From contig OY282353.1 in the NCBI GenBank assembly GCA_958295465.1, forward strand, positions 2,347,001 through 2,411,000: a DNA stretch of 64,000 bases. Direction: 5' to 3'. The translations under genes and the position numbers were made by a program. The notes under the pieces were generated by a model. The model was not told the origin of the DNA. It made no database searches and was given only the letters and a program-made list of their open reading frames with translations. This document shows positions 46,087-54,674 of the stretch, piece after piece (within the stretch, counting starts at the first letter, position 1; the number at the start of each line of letters is the position of its first letter). This DNA is from an uncultured Gammaproteobacteria bacterium. GTDB lineage: Bacteria > Pseudomonadota > Gammaproteobacteria > HK1.

Positions 46087-47295
46087 ATGAAACAGACCGG
46101 GACCCGATTGCCGTCCGGCCCACTCGGAGACGTGCTGGCGGCAGGCTACCGGGGGCTCTTTGGCCGGCAGTGGCCGGCGTGGATCGGCGGCGTCCTGTTC
46201 GGAATCCTCAGCATCCTGCTCTTCGCCTGGGAGAAGCCCTGGAGCGTGGCGGACGGCGTGAGGAACTGGGGCGACTGGTTGCTGAACACCGTCAACGTCA
46301 CCGACACGTTCATCATCGCCCCGCATCTCTACTCGACGTCGGTGCTCAACCTCGGCATCATCGGGGGAGCATGTGCTGCCGCGCTGCTGGCCCGCCAGTT
46401 CCACGTCCGCGGCGCGCCGCCATGGGAGCTTCTCAAGGGAGTGATCGGCGGAAGCCTCATGGGAATCGGCGCCTCGCTCTCCTTCGGCTGCAACATCGGC
46501 GGATTCTTCAGCGCCACCAGCGCGCTCTCCCTGGCCGGGCCGGTGATGATGCTGGGACTCATGGTCGGAGCCGTCGTCGGCCTCAAGCTGCTGGTCTGGG
46601 AGGTGAGCTACCTCAATCTGCCGGCATGGGTGAGCGGCCCCGGCCGCATCGGCTCCGCCGGCCCATCGGAGACCTGGCGCAGGCTCCAACCCCTGGTGGG
46701 CGCCGGGATCCTGGCGGCGGGCCTGATACTCGCTCTGGTGTACGACGGGTTCGACTATTCCACCCGCGCCGGATTGCTCGTATTCGGTCTGGCCATCGGC
46801 GTCATCATGCAGCGGACCCGCTTCTGCTTCGTACGGGCGTTCCGTGAGCCGTTCATGACCGGACATGCGGATGCGACCAAGGCGGTGGCGCTCGGGATCG
46901 TCATCAGCACCATCGGCTTCACCTACCTGAAGTGGGCCGATTTCAAGGACTGGGAAGTCTTCGTCAGGGACAGCTTCTGGGTGGGCAGCCTGCTCGGCGG
47001 CTTCACCTTCGGCATCGGCATGTCGTTGAGCGGCGGCTGCGCTTCCGGTTCGCTGTGGCGGGCCGGCGAAGGGCACGTGAAGCTCTGGGTCGCGGTGGCC
47101 TGCTTCGCGCTCTCCGCCTCGTATTTTCGCCTCTGGCTCACCGACAGCGGGAAGGTGGAACGTCTCGGCGAGGCGGTGTTCCTGCCCGACTACGTCGGCT
47201 GGATGATGGCCCTGGCCAGCGTGATCGTCCTGATGGGATTGTGGTATCTGTGCATGGCCTGGAACGAGGCCAGGCGAAAGCTCGTGATGGCATGA
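46087..47295 (+). CDS. YeeE/YedE family sulfur-compound transporter (TsuA-like)
   Basis: This is a 402-residue inner-membrane protein with about ten hydrophobic segments. The internal pseudo-repeat of the family is visible with conserved cysteines in LSFGCNIGGFFSATSALS near residue 135, RTRFCFVRAFREPF near residue 240 and MSLSGGCASGSLWRAGEG near residue 315. Family members import thiosulfate or move other reduced sulfur compounds, using cysteine thiols along the path. It begins a plus-strand run ending in sox genes, so it probably supplies or exports sulfur species for that pathway. Confidence 0.87.
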   Translation: MKQTGTRLPSGPLGDVLAAGYRGLFGRQWPAWIGGVLFGILSILLFAWEKPWSVADGVRNWGDWLLNTVNVTDTFIIAPHLYSTSVLNLGIIGGACAAALLARQFHVRGAPPWELLKGVIGGSLMGIGASLSFGCNIGGFFSATSALSLAGPVMMLGLMVGAVVGLKLLVWEVSYLNLPAWVSGPGRIGSAGPSETWRRLQPLVGAGILAAGLILALVYDGFDYSTRAGLLVFGLAIGVIMQRTRFCFVRAFREPFMTGHADATKAVALGIVISTIGFTYLKWADFKDWEVFVRDSFWVGSLLGGFTFGIGMSLSGGCASGSLWRAGEGHVKLWVAVACFALSASYFRLWLTDSGKVERLGEAVFLPDYVGWMMALASVIVLMGLWYLCMAWNEARRKLVMA

Positions 47296-47398
47296 GGATC
47301 GCAGAGGGAAGCGCACCCGTACCGGAGAGAAGACAACGCTCCGCATCCGGCGGGTGGCCCAGTGACAGCAAGCGGAGGATCAACCGGGAGGAAGAACC

Positions 47399-48688
47399 AT
47401 GAAGATAATCGGTGGAATTCTGGCGGGTGCGAGCGCCCTCGCGTTGGGTCTGGGCGCCGCCGGCGCCGGAGAAACGGGCAAGAAGTTCGGCGCGCCCCAC
47501 GAGGGGATGAGCGTGGAGGAGTACCAGTCGCTGGTCTTTCTCGATCCCCAGAACACGTTGCGTATGGATTGGGATGCGGTGAAGGGTATGGACGGGGTGT
47601 TCCTCATCGACAACCAGGGGCATCCAACGGTTTCCGTCGTCGACTACGACGCGGGCGAAACCATCAAGAAGATCGACATGGGTGAAACCGGAAACCACCA
47701 CCTCTGGGTCATTCCGGGCGGACGTTACGTCTGGTCATCGCAACGGTACGAGTCGGATCAATTCTGGACCATCGATCTCGTGACCCAGGAGGTGGTCGAC
47801 AAGTTTCCCCTGAGCATGGGGGACAAGAAGGTCATCGCGCCGCTGCACGTCGGCTTTGCCTACACCCAGCCGTTGGCGGTGGTGGGCAACATCCTCGACA
47901 AGGAGCACGGCTATCTCACCTTGCTGAGCACGGTCACCCGGCGCCCGATCGACATCATCGAGATCAGTTGCCACGGCGCGCGGGACGCGATGTTCACCCT
48001 GGACGATTCGAAGATCTTCAGCACCTGCCAGCAAGATCCGAGAGGCGTCTCCATCGTCGACGTGCAGACCCGCAAGGAGATCGGGATGGTGCCGGTCGCG
48101 GGGGGACGGGCCGGCGCCATGACCCCCGATGGAAAATACTTCCTTGCGGCCGGCAAAGGCGTTGTGGCGGTCTTCGACACCGCCACCGCAGAGGTGGTGA
48201 AGACGATCGAGGTCCCGGGTGGTGGTGGAAACATCACCTGCCTCGCCGATTCTTCGAAGTGTTACGCGGGTCTGCGCAAGGCCAAGGCGGCCGCGGTCCT
48301 CGACATGGCCAGCCTGACCCTGGCCAAGGTGATCGAGACCGGACCCGATGCCAACCGGCTCTACATCAATCCCGCCAACCCGCGTTACGGGCTGTTCGCC
48401 AATGAAGGCGGCAAGTCGGACGTCGTTACCGTGATCGATACCCGGGAAGACGTCGCGGTCAAGAACATCTTCACCGGACTCGGGCCGCACAACATCGCCT
48501 ACGACCCCGAAGGCACCCGTGCGGTCGTCTCCACCAAGAAGGAGCCGGTGGCGACGCTGATCGACACGTCTTCGGCAGACCCCATGGACTGGGATGTCAT
48601 CACCACCGACCTCGAGGCCGGCATCCAGAACAACGGTGTTCGCTGGGTCCCGAGTCCCGAGGCGTTGAAGACGGCGATGGCGAATTGA
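47399..48688 (+). CDS. Secreted YncE-like beta-propeller protein
   Basis: This 429-residue protein has a signal peptide (MKIIGGILAGASALALGLGA, cleavage near AGAGE). The mature part consists of repeated WD/YVTN-type blades: FLIDNQGHPTVSVVDYDAG, DDSKIFSTCQQDPRGVSIVD and NPRYGLFANEGGKSDVVTVI. Four cysteines lie at ISCHGARD, FSTCQQ, NITCLADSSKC. Such propellers often act as binding scaffolds in the periplasm. Its place between the sulfur transporter and the soxY-like gene suggests a part in the same pathway, but no enzymatic motif is visible. The start has GGAGGAAG just upstream. Confidence 0.75.
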   Translation: MKIIGGILAGASALALGLGAAGAGETGKKFGAPHEGMSVEEYQSLVFLDPQNTLRMDWDAVKGMDGVFLIDNQGHPTVSVVDYDAGETIKKIDMGETGNHHLWVIPGGRYVWSSQRYESDQFWTIDLVTQEVVDKFPLSMGDKKVIAPLHVGFAYTQPLAVVGNILDKEHGYLTLLSTVTRRPIDIIEISCHGARDAMFTLDDSKIFSTCQQDPRGVSIVDVQTRKEIGMVPVAGGRAGAMTPDGKYFLAAGKGVVAVFDTATAEVVKTIEVPGGGGNITCLADSSKCYAGLRKAKAAAVLDMASLTLAKVIETGPDANRLYINPANPRYGLFANEGGKSDVVTVIDTREDVAVKNIFTGLGPHNIAYDPEGTRAVVSTKKEPVATLIDTSSADPMDWDVITTDLEAGIQNNGVRWVPSPEALKTAMAN

Positions 48689-48776
48689 CGGCGGGTCGAG
48701 AGGCCGCCGGCGGGCATGAATCCGTGTGCCGGCGGCCCCGCGGCCCCCGTGCCGGCAAGGTAACGACAGGAGTCCG

Positions 48777-49247
48777 ATGATGATGAATATCGAAGGCAAT
48801 CTCAGCCGCCGGCGGTTTCTCCGCTACGCGATGGTGGGTGGTGTGGCCGTCCCCATGTATGCGTCGACGGTTCTCGGCAATGACGCGCGGGCGACCATCC
48901 GGTTGCCGGCCGACCCGGACGCCCTGACCGATCTCGAACGGCTGCACATCCCGAAGGTCACGCTGCCACCGGTCGTCGAGGACGGCGCGCAAGCGCCCGT
49001 CGTGGTCGAGATGGACCATCCGATGGAGGACGACCACTACATCAAGAGCGTCCAGATCCTCAATTTCGACGACCCGATCGTGATCAAGGGCAAGTTCTAC
49101 TTCACGCCGGTGAACGGCGAGGTCTACCTGGGAACGCAGATTCGTCTGAACGGGGGCGAAGGGAGGGTCTGGGTCATCGCCGAGTGCAATCAGCACGGAC
49201 GCTGGGCGGCGAGCCGGGACGTCAAGGTCGCGGCGGGCGGTTGCTGA
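48777..49247 (+). CDS. soxY: SoxY-like sulfur carrier ending in GGC
   Basis: This 156-residue protein has a Tat signal (SRRRFLRYAMVGGVAV) and a SoxY-type beta-sandwich. The chain ends exactly at Gly-Gly-Cys, whereas canonical SoxY ends in GGCGG, as does the second copy at 58811-59254. The Cys carries the sulfur intermediate in SoxYZ. A terminal Cys without the two trailing glycines would give a shorter swinging arm. The next genes are soxB and a soxZ-like gene, so this is a second carrier set. An AGGAG site precedes the ATG cluster. Confidence 0.85.
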   Translation: MMMNIEGNLSRRRFLRYAMVGGVAVPMYASTVLGNDARATIRLPADPDALTDLERLHIPKVTLPPVVEDGAQAPVVVEMDHPMEDDHYIKSVQILNFDDPIVIKGKFYFTPVNGEVYLGTQIRLNGGEGRVWVIAECNQHGRWAASRDVKVAAGGC

Positions 49248-49312
49248 GCAGCCGCGCGCCGACCCGCTCCACTCGTCCACGAAGTCCGCCGGATTTCGAG
49301 TGCATCGGCGAC

Positions 49313-50965
49313 ATGCAGGTGAAGCCCGTTTCCGCGCAGCCACGTCGTCCGGAGAGGACGGACGCCCGGCACCGACTCGTGCGGACTGCGCTGGTGCTGA
49401 TCGGGCTGTTCCTGCTGCCCGCCTCCTGGACCGGCGCCTCGGAGGCGGCCGAGATCCGCATTCTCGGGACCAACGATCTCCACGCCTACCTCCGGCCTCT
49501 CCATTACCGTTATCTCGATGAGATCAAGCCCTGGGGCAGGCAATCGCGCGAGGGTGACTACGTCGCCAAGGCGGCCCTTCAGGGCAAACTGGGCGGCATG
49601 GCGAACGTGGCCGCCGTGATCGAGCGCCTGCGCGGGGAGAAACCCGGCCGCACCCTGTTGCTCGACGCGGGAGATACGTGGCACGGGGCGGGACTGTCGG
49701 TGTTCGACAGAGGGGTGACGATGGTGAAGGTCATGAACACCATCGGCTATGACGTCATGGCGCCCGGCAACTGGGAGTTCATCTACGACAAGGAGCACCT
49801 GCTCGACCTCATCGATCTCGCGGAGTTTCCGGTCGTCGCCTATAACGTGACCGACCCCGAGTGGGACGAACCGGCGTTCACGCAATACGTGATCGAAGAG
49901 GTCGGCGATCTCGAGGTTGCGGTGATCGGTCTCGCTTATCCCTGGACGGCGCTGACCTCGTCGATTCTCGGCTCGGCCGGCGACTGGAAGTTCGGACTCC
50001 GGGAAGAGGAAGCCCGCAGGCTGATTGCCGACATCCGTGCCGAGGAGGATCCGGACCTCGTCGTGGTCGTCTCGCACGGCGGCTTCGGGATGGATCAGAA
50101 GTTCGCTCGGCGCGTCGACGGTATCGACGTGTTGTTGAGCGGCCACACCCACGACGAGATCTACGACCCGGTGGTCTGGAACGACACCATCGTGTACCAG
50201 GGCGGGGCCCACGGAAAGTTCGTCACCAGTCTGGACTTGAGGGTCGAGGACAAGAAGGTCGTCGGCTATTCCTATGACCTGGTGATGGTCCGGCCGTCGG
50301 AGGTGGAGCCGGACCCCGAGGTCCAGCGCCTGGTGGACGATGCCTATCGGCCGCATGAAGCGCGTCTGAACGAAGTGGTCGGCGAAAACCACACCCTGAT
50401 CTTCCGGCGCGATTTCTGGCAGAGCCCGATGGGCACGTTGCTGACCGATGCGCTTCGCGCCATCACCGGAGCGGAAATCGCGTTCTTCCCCGCCTGGCGC
50501 TACGGCGCCACGCTGCTGCCGGGGACGATCACGGTGGAGGACGTCTACAACCTTGTCCCCACCGACGGCCGGATCGTGACGTATTCAATGAGCGGAAAGG
50601 CGATCACGCGGCTGATGGAGAACATCCTCGATGGAGTTGTCGACGCGGACCCCTACGCCAGGGTGGGCGGCGACATGATCCAGTTCTCCGGGATGGAGCT
50701 GGTCTTCGATCTGTACGACCCCGACGGCCGGCGGGTGGCGTCGCTGTCGGTCGGCGGACAGCCCATCGAGCCGGACCGGCTGTACTCCGTGGCCTCGGTG
50801 CACACCCGATTTCAGAACAACCCGCTGTTCGGCGCCCAACGGATCGATGGGAACGGACCGGTCTTCGTCGAGGCGCTCATCGAATACATCCGCGCCCACT
50901 CACCCCTGAAGCCGACGACCGACCGGCGGATCATGGCGAGAGGGTCTCGCGGCGCGGATTCCTGA
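49313..50965 (+). CDS. soxB: Thiosulfohydrolase SoxB
   Basis: This is a 550-residue di-manganese hydrolase of the 5'-nucleotidase family. The N-terminus has a signal-type hydrophobic stretch (ALVLIGLFLLPASWTGASEA). Metal-binding motifs are visible: GTNDLHAYLRP, LLDAGDTWHGAG, APGNWEFIYD (the SoxB variant of GNHE) and LLSGHTHDEIYD. The C-terminal domain has DFWQSPMGTLLTDALRA. SoxB removes the sulfonate group from SoxYZ-bound thiosulfate as sulfate. It lies between the soxY-like and soxZ-like genes, so it may be specific to, or shared with, that carrier. The ATG at 49313 was chosen over an upstream in-frame start lying in soxY. Confidence 0.93.
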   Translation: MQVKPVSAQPRRPERTDARHRLVRTALVLIGLFLLPASWTGASEAAEIRILGTNDLHAYLRPLHYRYLDEIKPWGRQSREGDYVAKAALQGKLGGMANVAAVIERLRGEKPGRTLLLDAGDTWHGAGLSVFDRGVTMVKVMNTIGYDVMAPGNWEFIYDKEHLLDLIDLAEFPVVAYNVTDPEWDEPAFTQYVIEEVGDLEVAVIGLAYPWTALTSSILGSAGDWKFGLREEEARRLIADIRAEEDPDLVVVVSHGGFGMDQKFARRVDGIDVLLSGHTHDEIYDPVVWNDTIVYQGGAHGKFVTSLDLRVEDKKVVGYSYDLVMVRPSEVEPDPEVQRLVDDAYRPHEARLNEVVGENHTLIFRRDFWQSPMGTLLTDALRAITGAEIAFFPAWRYGATLLPGTITVEDVYNLVPTDGRIVTYSMSGKAITRLMENILDGVVDADPYARVGGDMIQFSGMELVFDLYDPDGRRVASLSVGGQPIEPDRLYSVASVHTRFQNNPLFGAQRIDGNGPVFVEALIEYIRAHSPLKPTTDRRIMARGSRGADS

Positions 50966-50992
50966 TCGCCCGGACACCAACAGGAGAAGAAC

Positions 50993-51343
50993 ATGGCGGA
51001 GAAAATCAAGCCACCGCGAATGCGGTTGCCGAGGAAGGTCGAGCAGGATGGCGTCTTCAAGGTGAAGGTGCGTTTCGACCATCCTTCGTTCACCGGTCTC
51101 GGCATGGCGGACCCGGACGGAGAGCAGTTCAACCGCGCCACCCCCAGCCGTTTCATCAGAAACATGCTGGTCTACTACGGCGACGATCTCGTGAGCCGGT
51201 TTCGCATGTCCTCGGCCATTGCCGACGACCCGCTGTTCACCTTCAAGCTGAAGGCGGTGAAGGAAGCGCCGGTCAGGATCGTGTTCGTCGACAACGAGGG
51301 CGACCGGTGGGAATCCTCGGCCGACGTGAAGTTCAAGACATAG
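50993..51343 (+). CDS. soxZ: SoxZ-like protein, set 1
   Basis: This 116-residue partner of the SoxY-like carrier has the SoxZ immunoglobulin-like pattern KVKVRFDHPSFTGLGMADPD, FIRNMLVYYGDDLVSRFRMS and the C-terminal VFVDNEGDRWESSADVKFK. It has no signal peptide, as is usual for SoxZ, which is carried out by SoxY. It differs strongly from the SoxZ at 58461-58775. An AGGAGAAG site precedes the ATG. Confidence 0.88.
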   Translation: MAEKIKPPRMRLPRKVEQDGVFKVKVRFDHPSFTGLGMADPDGEQFNRATPSRFIRNMLVYYGDDLVSRFRMSSAIADDPLFTFKLKAVKEAPVRIVFVDNEGDRWESSADVKFKT

Positions 51344-51356
51344 CGAGAGGACGGCA

Positions 51357-52052
51357 ATGGGCAAGGCAGCATCGACCAGTGCGCTGGCACTGGGGCTGTG
51401 GATTGCGACCGGCGGTGTCTCGTACGCCGCCACCGAGGTGTTTCAGGTCGAAGGTCTGGTCTCCCCGGCGAGCCCCAAGGCCCTGACCGCCGCCCTGGAG
51501 GAGAAGCTGGCCGTCAAGGTGGCCGGGTACCGGATCCGCGACACCGAGAGCGGCTGGCCGGAGGTGCAGGTCGAGTTCGAGGACGGCGCGCTGACCCGGG
51601 AGGAGATCGCCGCGGTCATCGATTCGACCGAGGACCCGACCGGGAGAACGTTCAAGGTCCACGCCGGTCCGCCCGTGCTCGGTGTTGCATTGCTGGCGGA
51701 AGAAACCGCGGCCGACGGGATGCTGGGCGATCCCCCAGGCCAGTCGCCCGAGCTCGCCAATCCGCTCGAGGCCACCGGCGACTCGCTGGCGCGGGGCAAG
51801 GATCTCTATGGAGGGAAGTGTGCCAAGTGCCACGGAGCGGACGGAAACGGCACCGGGCCTTCGACCCACGGCATCAACGCCGACCCTCGCAAGCTCTGGG
51901 TCTGGGGCCGTGCCGGCGACGCGGCCGACGGATACCTGTTCTGGATCATCTCCAATGGACGCACGGACATGCCGCCCTGGGGTCTGGTGCTTTCCGAGAA
52001 CGAACGCTGGGATCTCGTGAATTACATCAAGACCCTCGAGCCCCCCCGGTAG
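51357..52052 (+). CDS. Periplasmic cytochrome c with N-terminal HMA-like domain
   Basis: This 231-residue protein has a signal peptide (ending near VSYAAT). Residues 27-100 resemble the ferredoxin-like HMA fold (EVFQVEGLVSPASPKALTAA) but lack the metal-binding CxxC. The C-terminal domain is a class I cytochrome c with C155-A-K-C158-H159 and a likely Met ligand in RTDMPPWG near residue 207. It is probably the electron acceptor for the Sox set. The combination of a cysteine-less HMA-like domain with a cytochrome c is uncommon. The gene is 13 bp after soxZ. Confidence 0.85.
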   Translation: MGKAASTSALALGLWIATGGVSYAATEVFQVEGLVSPASPKALTAALEEKLAVKVAGYRIRDTESGWPEVQVEFEDGALTREEIAAVIDSTEDPTGRTFKVHAGPPVLGVALLAEETAADGMLGDPPGQSPELANPLEATGDSLARGKDLYGGKCAKCHGADGNGTGPSTHGINADPRKLWVWGRAGDAADGYLFWIISNGRTDMPPWGLVLSENERWDLVNYIKTLEPPR

Positions 52053-52096
52053 CGCCCGGACTGCCGGGACTCCGAGCGTTTCAGGACCCTGGGGAG

Positions 52097-52528
52097 GTGC
52101 GAACCATCAACGTCGGCCAAGACATCACCACCAGGACCTACGAGCCCGAGAGCTTCGACACGCTGCTCGACGACCTCACCAAGGAGATCGAGGTACACAA
52201 CTACCGGGTGACCCGGATCTACGACATCGACAACATCTTCGGACAGGCCGAGAGAGCCATCACCCACGCCATTCCGTTCGAGCGTTACAAGATCGTCGAG
52301 TTCTGCAACCTGGGGAGCTGTGTCGAGCTGATATCGAAGGAACTGCTGGCGGGAGTCTTCATGCCGCTTCGCTTCATCGTCTACCGGAAACCGGATGCGG
52401 ACCTCGCTTTCATCTCTTTCCTCAAGCCGAGCGCGTTTGCCCGCCAGTTCGATTCCCCGCCGCTCACCGCGGTGGCGTTGGAGCTGGAGGGGGACATGAT
52501 CGATGTTCTCGAAGAAATGGCGTTCTAG
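52097..52528 (+). CDS. DUF302 protein
   Basis: This protein has about 143 residues with the DUF302 pattern: TYEPESFDTLLDDLTKEIEV, then VTRIYDIDNIFGQA and FKIVEFCNLGSCVE-like EFCNLGSC, MPLRFIVYRK. DUF302 proteins are small and found near sulfur-oxidation and heavy-metal genes; their function is unknown. The start is uncertain: the only plausible codon is GTG at 52097, directly behind GGGGAG. The stop TAG uses the first base of the IS1182-type element, but the uninterrupted sequence would also give TAG, so the protein is unaffected. It overlaps the original SCO gene start. Confidence 0.75.
   Translation: MRTINVGQDITTRTYEPESFDTLLDDLTKEIEVHNYRVTRIYDIDNIFGQAERAITHAIPFERYKIVEFCNLGSCVELISKELLAGVFMPLRFIVYRKPDADLAFISFLKPSAFARQFDSPPLTAVALELEGDMIDVLEEMAF
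52503..52527 (+). pseudogene. Cut-off start of the SCO gene
   Basis: ATG at 52503 begins MFSKKWRS, overlapping the last codons of the DUF302 gene. Joining this to 54109 (removing the insertion and one TA) gives MFSKKWRSSLVPGLAIVALS, a good signal peptide, followed by GMPTAGADG and the SCO domain. Confidence 0.75.
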
Positions 52529-54106
52529 GAGTCTGCGCCGTAGGAAACGATGCGACAATAGGCGGACAGGAGCCGAGGGAGAGAGTCCGATGCCGACGAC
52601 ATTTCGCCCCTATGAGCCGGACCAGATGTTGCTGCTGGCGCCGGATGTGCGCGATTGGCTCCCGGAAGGGCACTTTGCGCATCACGTGAGCGACTTGGTG
52701 GACGGGCTGGACTTGACGGCGTTTTACGCGCCATATGAAGGCGACGGTCGTCGCAACGCCCCGTATGAGCCTCGGATGATGGTGAAGGTGCTGGTGTACG
52801 GGTATGCGACGGGGGTGTTTTCGTCGCGGGGGATGGCGAGGAAGCTGGAGGAGGACGTGGCGTTTCGTGTGTTGGGGGCGGGGAACTTTCCGAGCCACCG
52901 CACGCTGTGCGAGTTTCGCCGCCGGCACTTGGAGGAGTTCAAGGGGCTGTTCGTGGAGGTGGTGCGTGTGGCGCGCGAGATGGGATTGGCGAGCTTCGGG
53001 AAGCTGTCGATAGATGGGACGAAGGTGCGGGCAAACGCGAGCAAGCGCAAGGCGATGAGTTACGGGCGGATGCGCGAGGAGGAGCGTCGGCTGGAGGGGG
53101 AAATCGAAGCGTTGTTGAACAGGGCACGGGAGACCGATGCGGAGGAGGACGCGCGCTTTGGCGAGTCGTTGCGTGGAGACGAGTTGCCCGAGGAGTTGCG
53201 CCGTCGCGAGGACCGGTTGGCGGCGATTGTTGCGGCGAAGGCGCGGTTGGAGGCGGCGCAACGCGAGGCGGATGATGCGCGCGGGCGCCGCCCGGAGTGG
53301 GAGCGCCATCCCAAGGGCGGGCAGCCATACAAACGCGCATACGGGGAGCCTGATGAGAAGGCGCAGAGCAACTTCACCGACCCCGACAGCGCCATCATGA
53401 AGACCAGCGCCGAGGGCTTCCAGCAATGCTACAACGCGCAGGTGGCGGTCGATGGCGAGCATCAGTTGATTGTCGCGACGGAGTTGACATCGAACGCGAG
53501 CGACCAGGGCGAGATGGTGGGGCTGCTCGATGAGGTGGAGGAGACCTTCGACGCGCAGCCCGAGACGGTGCTCGCCGACGCCGGCTACTGCAATGAGCGG
53601 GACTTGTCGGAGCTCGAAGCGCGAGGCATCGACGGATACGTGGCGCCGGGGCGCGAGGGGAAGAAGACGGTGAACCGGGACGCGCACACGCACCCGGCGA
53701 CGCATCGCATGGTCGAGAAGCTGGCGACACCAGCGGGGCGGGAGCGGTACGCGCAACGCAAATGGCTGTCCGAAGCGCCCAATGGCTGGATCAAGGAAGT
53801 CCTTGGATTCCGGCGATTCAGCGTGCGGGGCCTGAACAAGGCGCGAGGGGAATGGGACTTGGTGTGTCTGGCGCTGAACATCAAGCGCCTGCAACCGCTT
53901 CTGGCAGTGTAAGGGCGCCGGCTCGCCAGTGGGACATGGCCAGAATCACTCCCATCGGGCGTCTTGCCGGACGCCTCGGACCCTCTCGAGTGCCCTGTGC
54001 GCTATTGCGCACTCCGGTGCCCCGGTGCTCGTGCCCATCCTCGCATCGATTCCGGCCCGTCCATCCGCTCGCGTGTCTTGAACTATCTTTCTGCGGCGCA
54101 GACTCC
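52528..54106 (+). mobile_element. IS1182-type insertion sequence, copy B
   Basis: This 1579-bp element has ends GGAGTCTGCGCCG and CGGCGCAGACTCC and carries a plus-strand transposase. It is flanked by TA on both sides (52526-52527 and 54107-54108). It is closely related to 5941-7507. Confidence 0.93.
52590..53912 (+). CDS. IS1182-family transposase (DUF772), copy B
   Basis: This 440-residue transposase has the same start and length as copy A. The catalytic regions KLSIDGTKVRANAS, VLADAGYCNERDL and APNGWIKEVLGFRRF are intact. It differs from copy A by scattered substitutions (for example GKKTVNRDAHTHPATH against GKKTARRDAHTYPATH), so the two insertions are not from one very recent burst, or they come from diverged donors. 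Confidence 0.93.
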   Translation: MPTTFRPYEPDQMLLLAPDVRDWLPEGHFAHHVSDLVDGLDLTAFYAPYEGDGRRNAPYEPRMMVKVLVYGYATGVFSSRGMARKLEEDVAFRVLGAGNFPSHRTLCEFRRRHLEEFKGLFVEVVRVAREMGLASFGKLSIDGTKVRANASKRKAMSYGRMREEERRLEGEIEALLNRARETDAEEDARFGESLRGDELPEELRRREDRLAAIVAAKARLEAAQREADDARGRRPEWERHPKGGQPYKRAYGEPDEKAQSNFTDPDSAIMKTSAEGFQQCYNAQVAVDGEHQLIVATELTSNASDQGEMVGLLDEVEETFDAQPETVLADAGYCNERDLSELEARGIDGYVAPGREGKKTVNRDAHTHPATHRMVEKLATPAGRERYAQRKWLSEAPNGWIKEVLGFRRFSVRGLNKARGEWDLVCLALNIKRLQPLLAV

Positions 54107-54674
54107 TAGCCTCGTCCCGGGACTGGCGATCGTGGCGTTGTCGGCCGGGATGCCGACGGCCGGCGCGGACGGCCTGCCCGTGCCCGCCGGTGGGGAGCCG
54201 ACCCTCAGCTCGGTGCAGGGGCCGCTCGATCTCGGCGATCTCAGGGGAAAGGTGGTCATGCTGTTCTTCGGCTACACCTCATGCCCCGATATCTGCCCGT
54301 TGTCCCTTGCAAGAATCGGCGCCTGTCTCTCGTCCCTCGAGGCTGAGCAGGCGCAGCATGTGAGTGCGCTGTTCATCACCCTGGATCCCGGGCGGGACAC
54401 GGCCGAGCGAATGCACCGGTACGCGGGATTCTTTCACCCCGGAATCATCGGTCTCACCGGTGGGATGGAAGCGATCGATGAAGTGGCCGCCCGGTACGGG
54501 ATCACCTACGAGCGGAAACCGGCGCCCGGGTCGGCGCTCGGCTACACGATCTCCCATCCCGACGCCATCCTTCTGGTCGACGCCGATGGAGTGCTGGTGG
54601 ACGAGGTCAGGGGCGAGGAAGGGAAAGAGACGCTTCGCAGAAAGGTACTGGCACTCCTGGCGCGGCGAGGGTGA
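54107..54674 (+). pseudogene. SCO family protein, N-terminus removed by insertion
   Basis: The SCO1/SenC domain is complete: thioredoxin-like fold with copper-binding CxxxC in FFGYTSCPDICPLSLARI and the His ligand in GYTISHPDAILLVD. SCO proteins deliver copper to cytochrome oxidase or act in periplasmic thiol handling. The natural start lies at 52503 before the insertion. The current frame is open back to an ATG at 53964 inside the element, giving a 236-residue protein with 46 foreign residues before the old hydrophobic segment, which might still act as an anchor. The stop overlaps the next start (TGATG). Confidence 0.8.
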
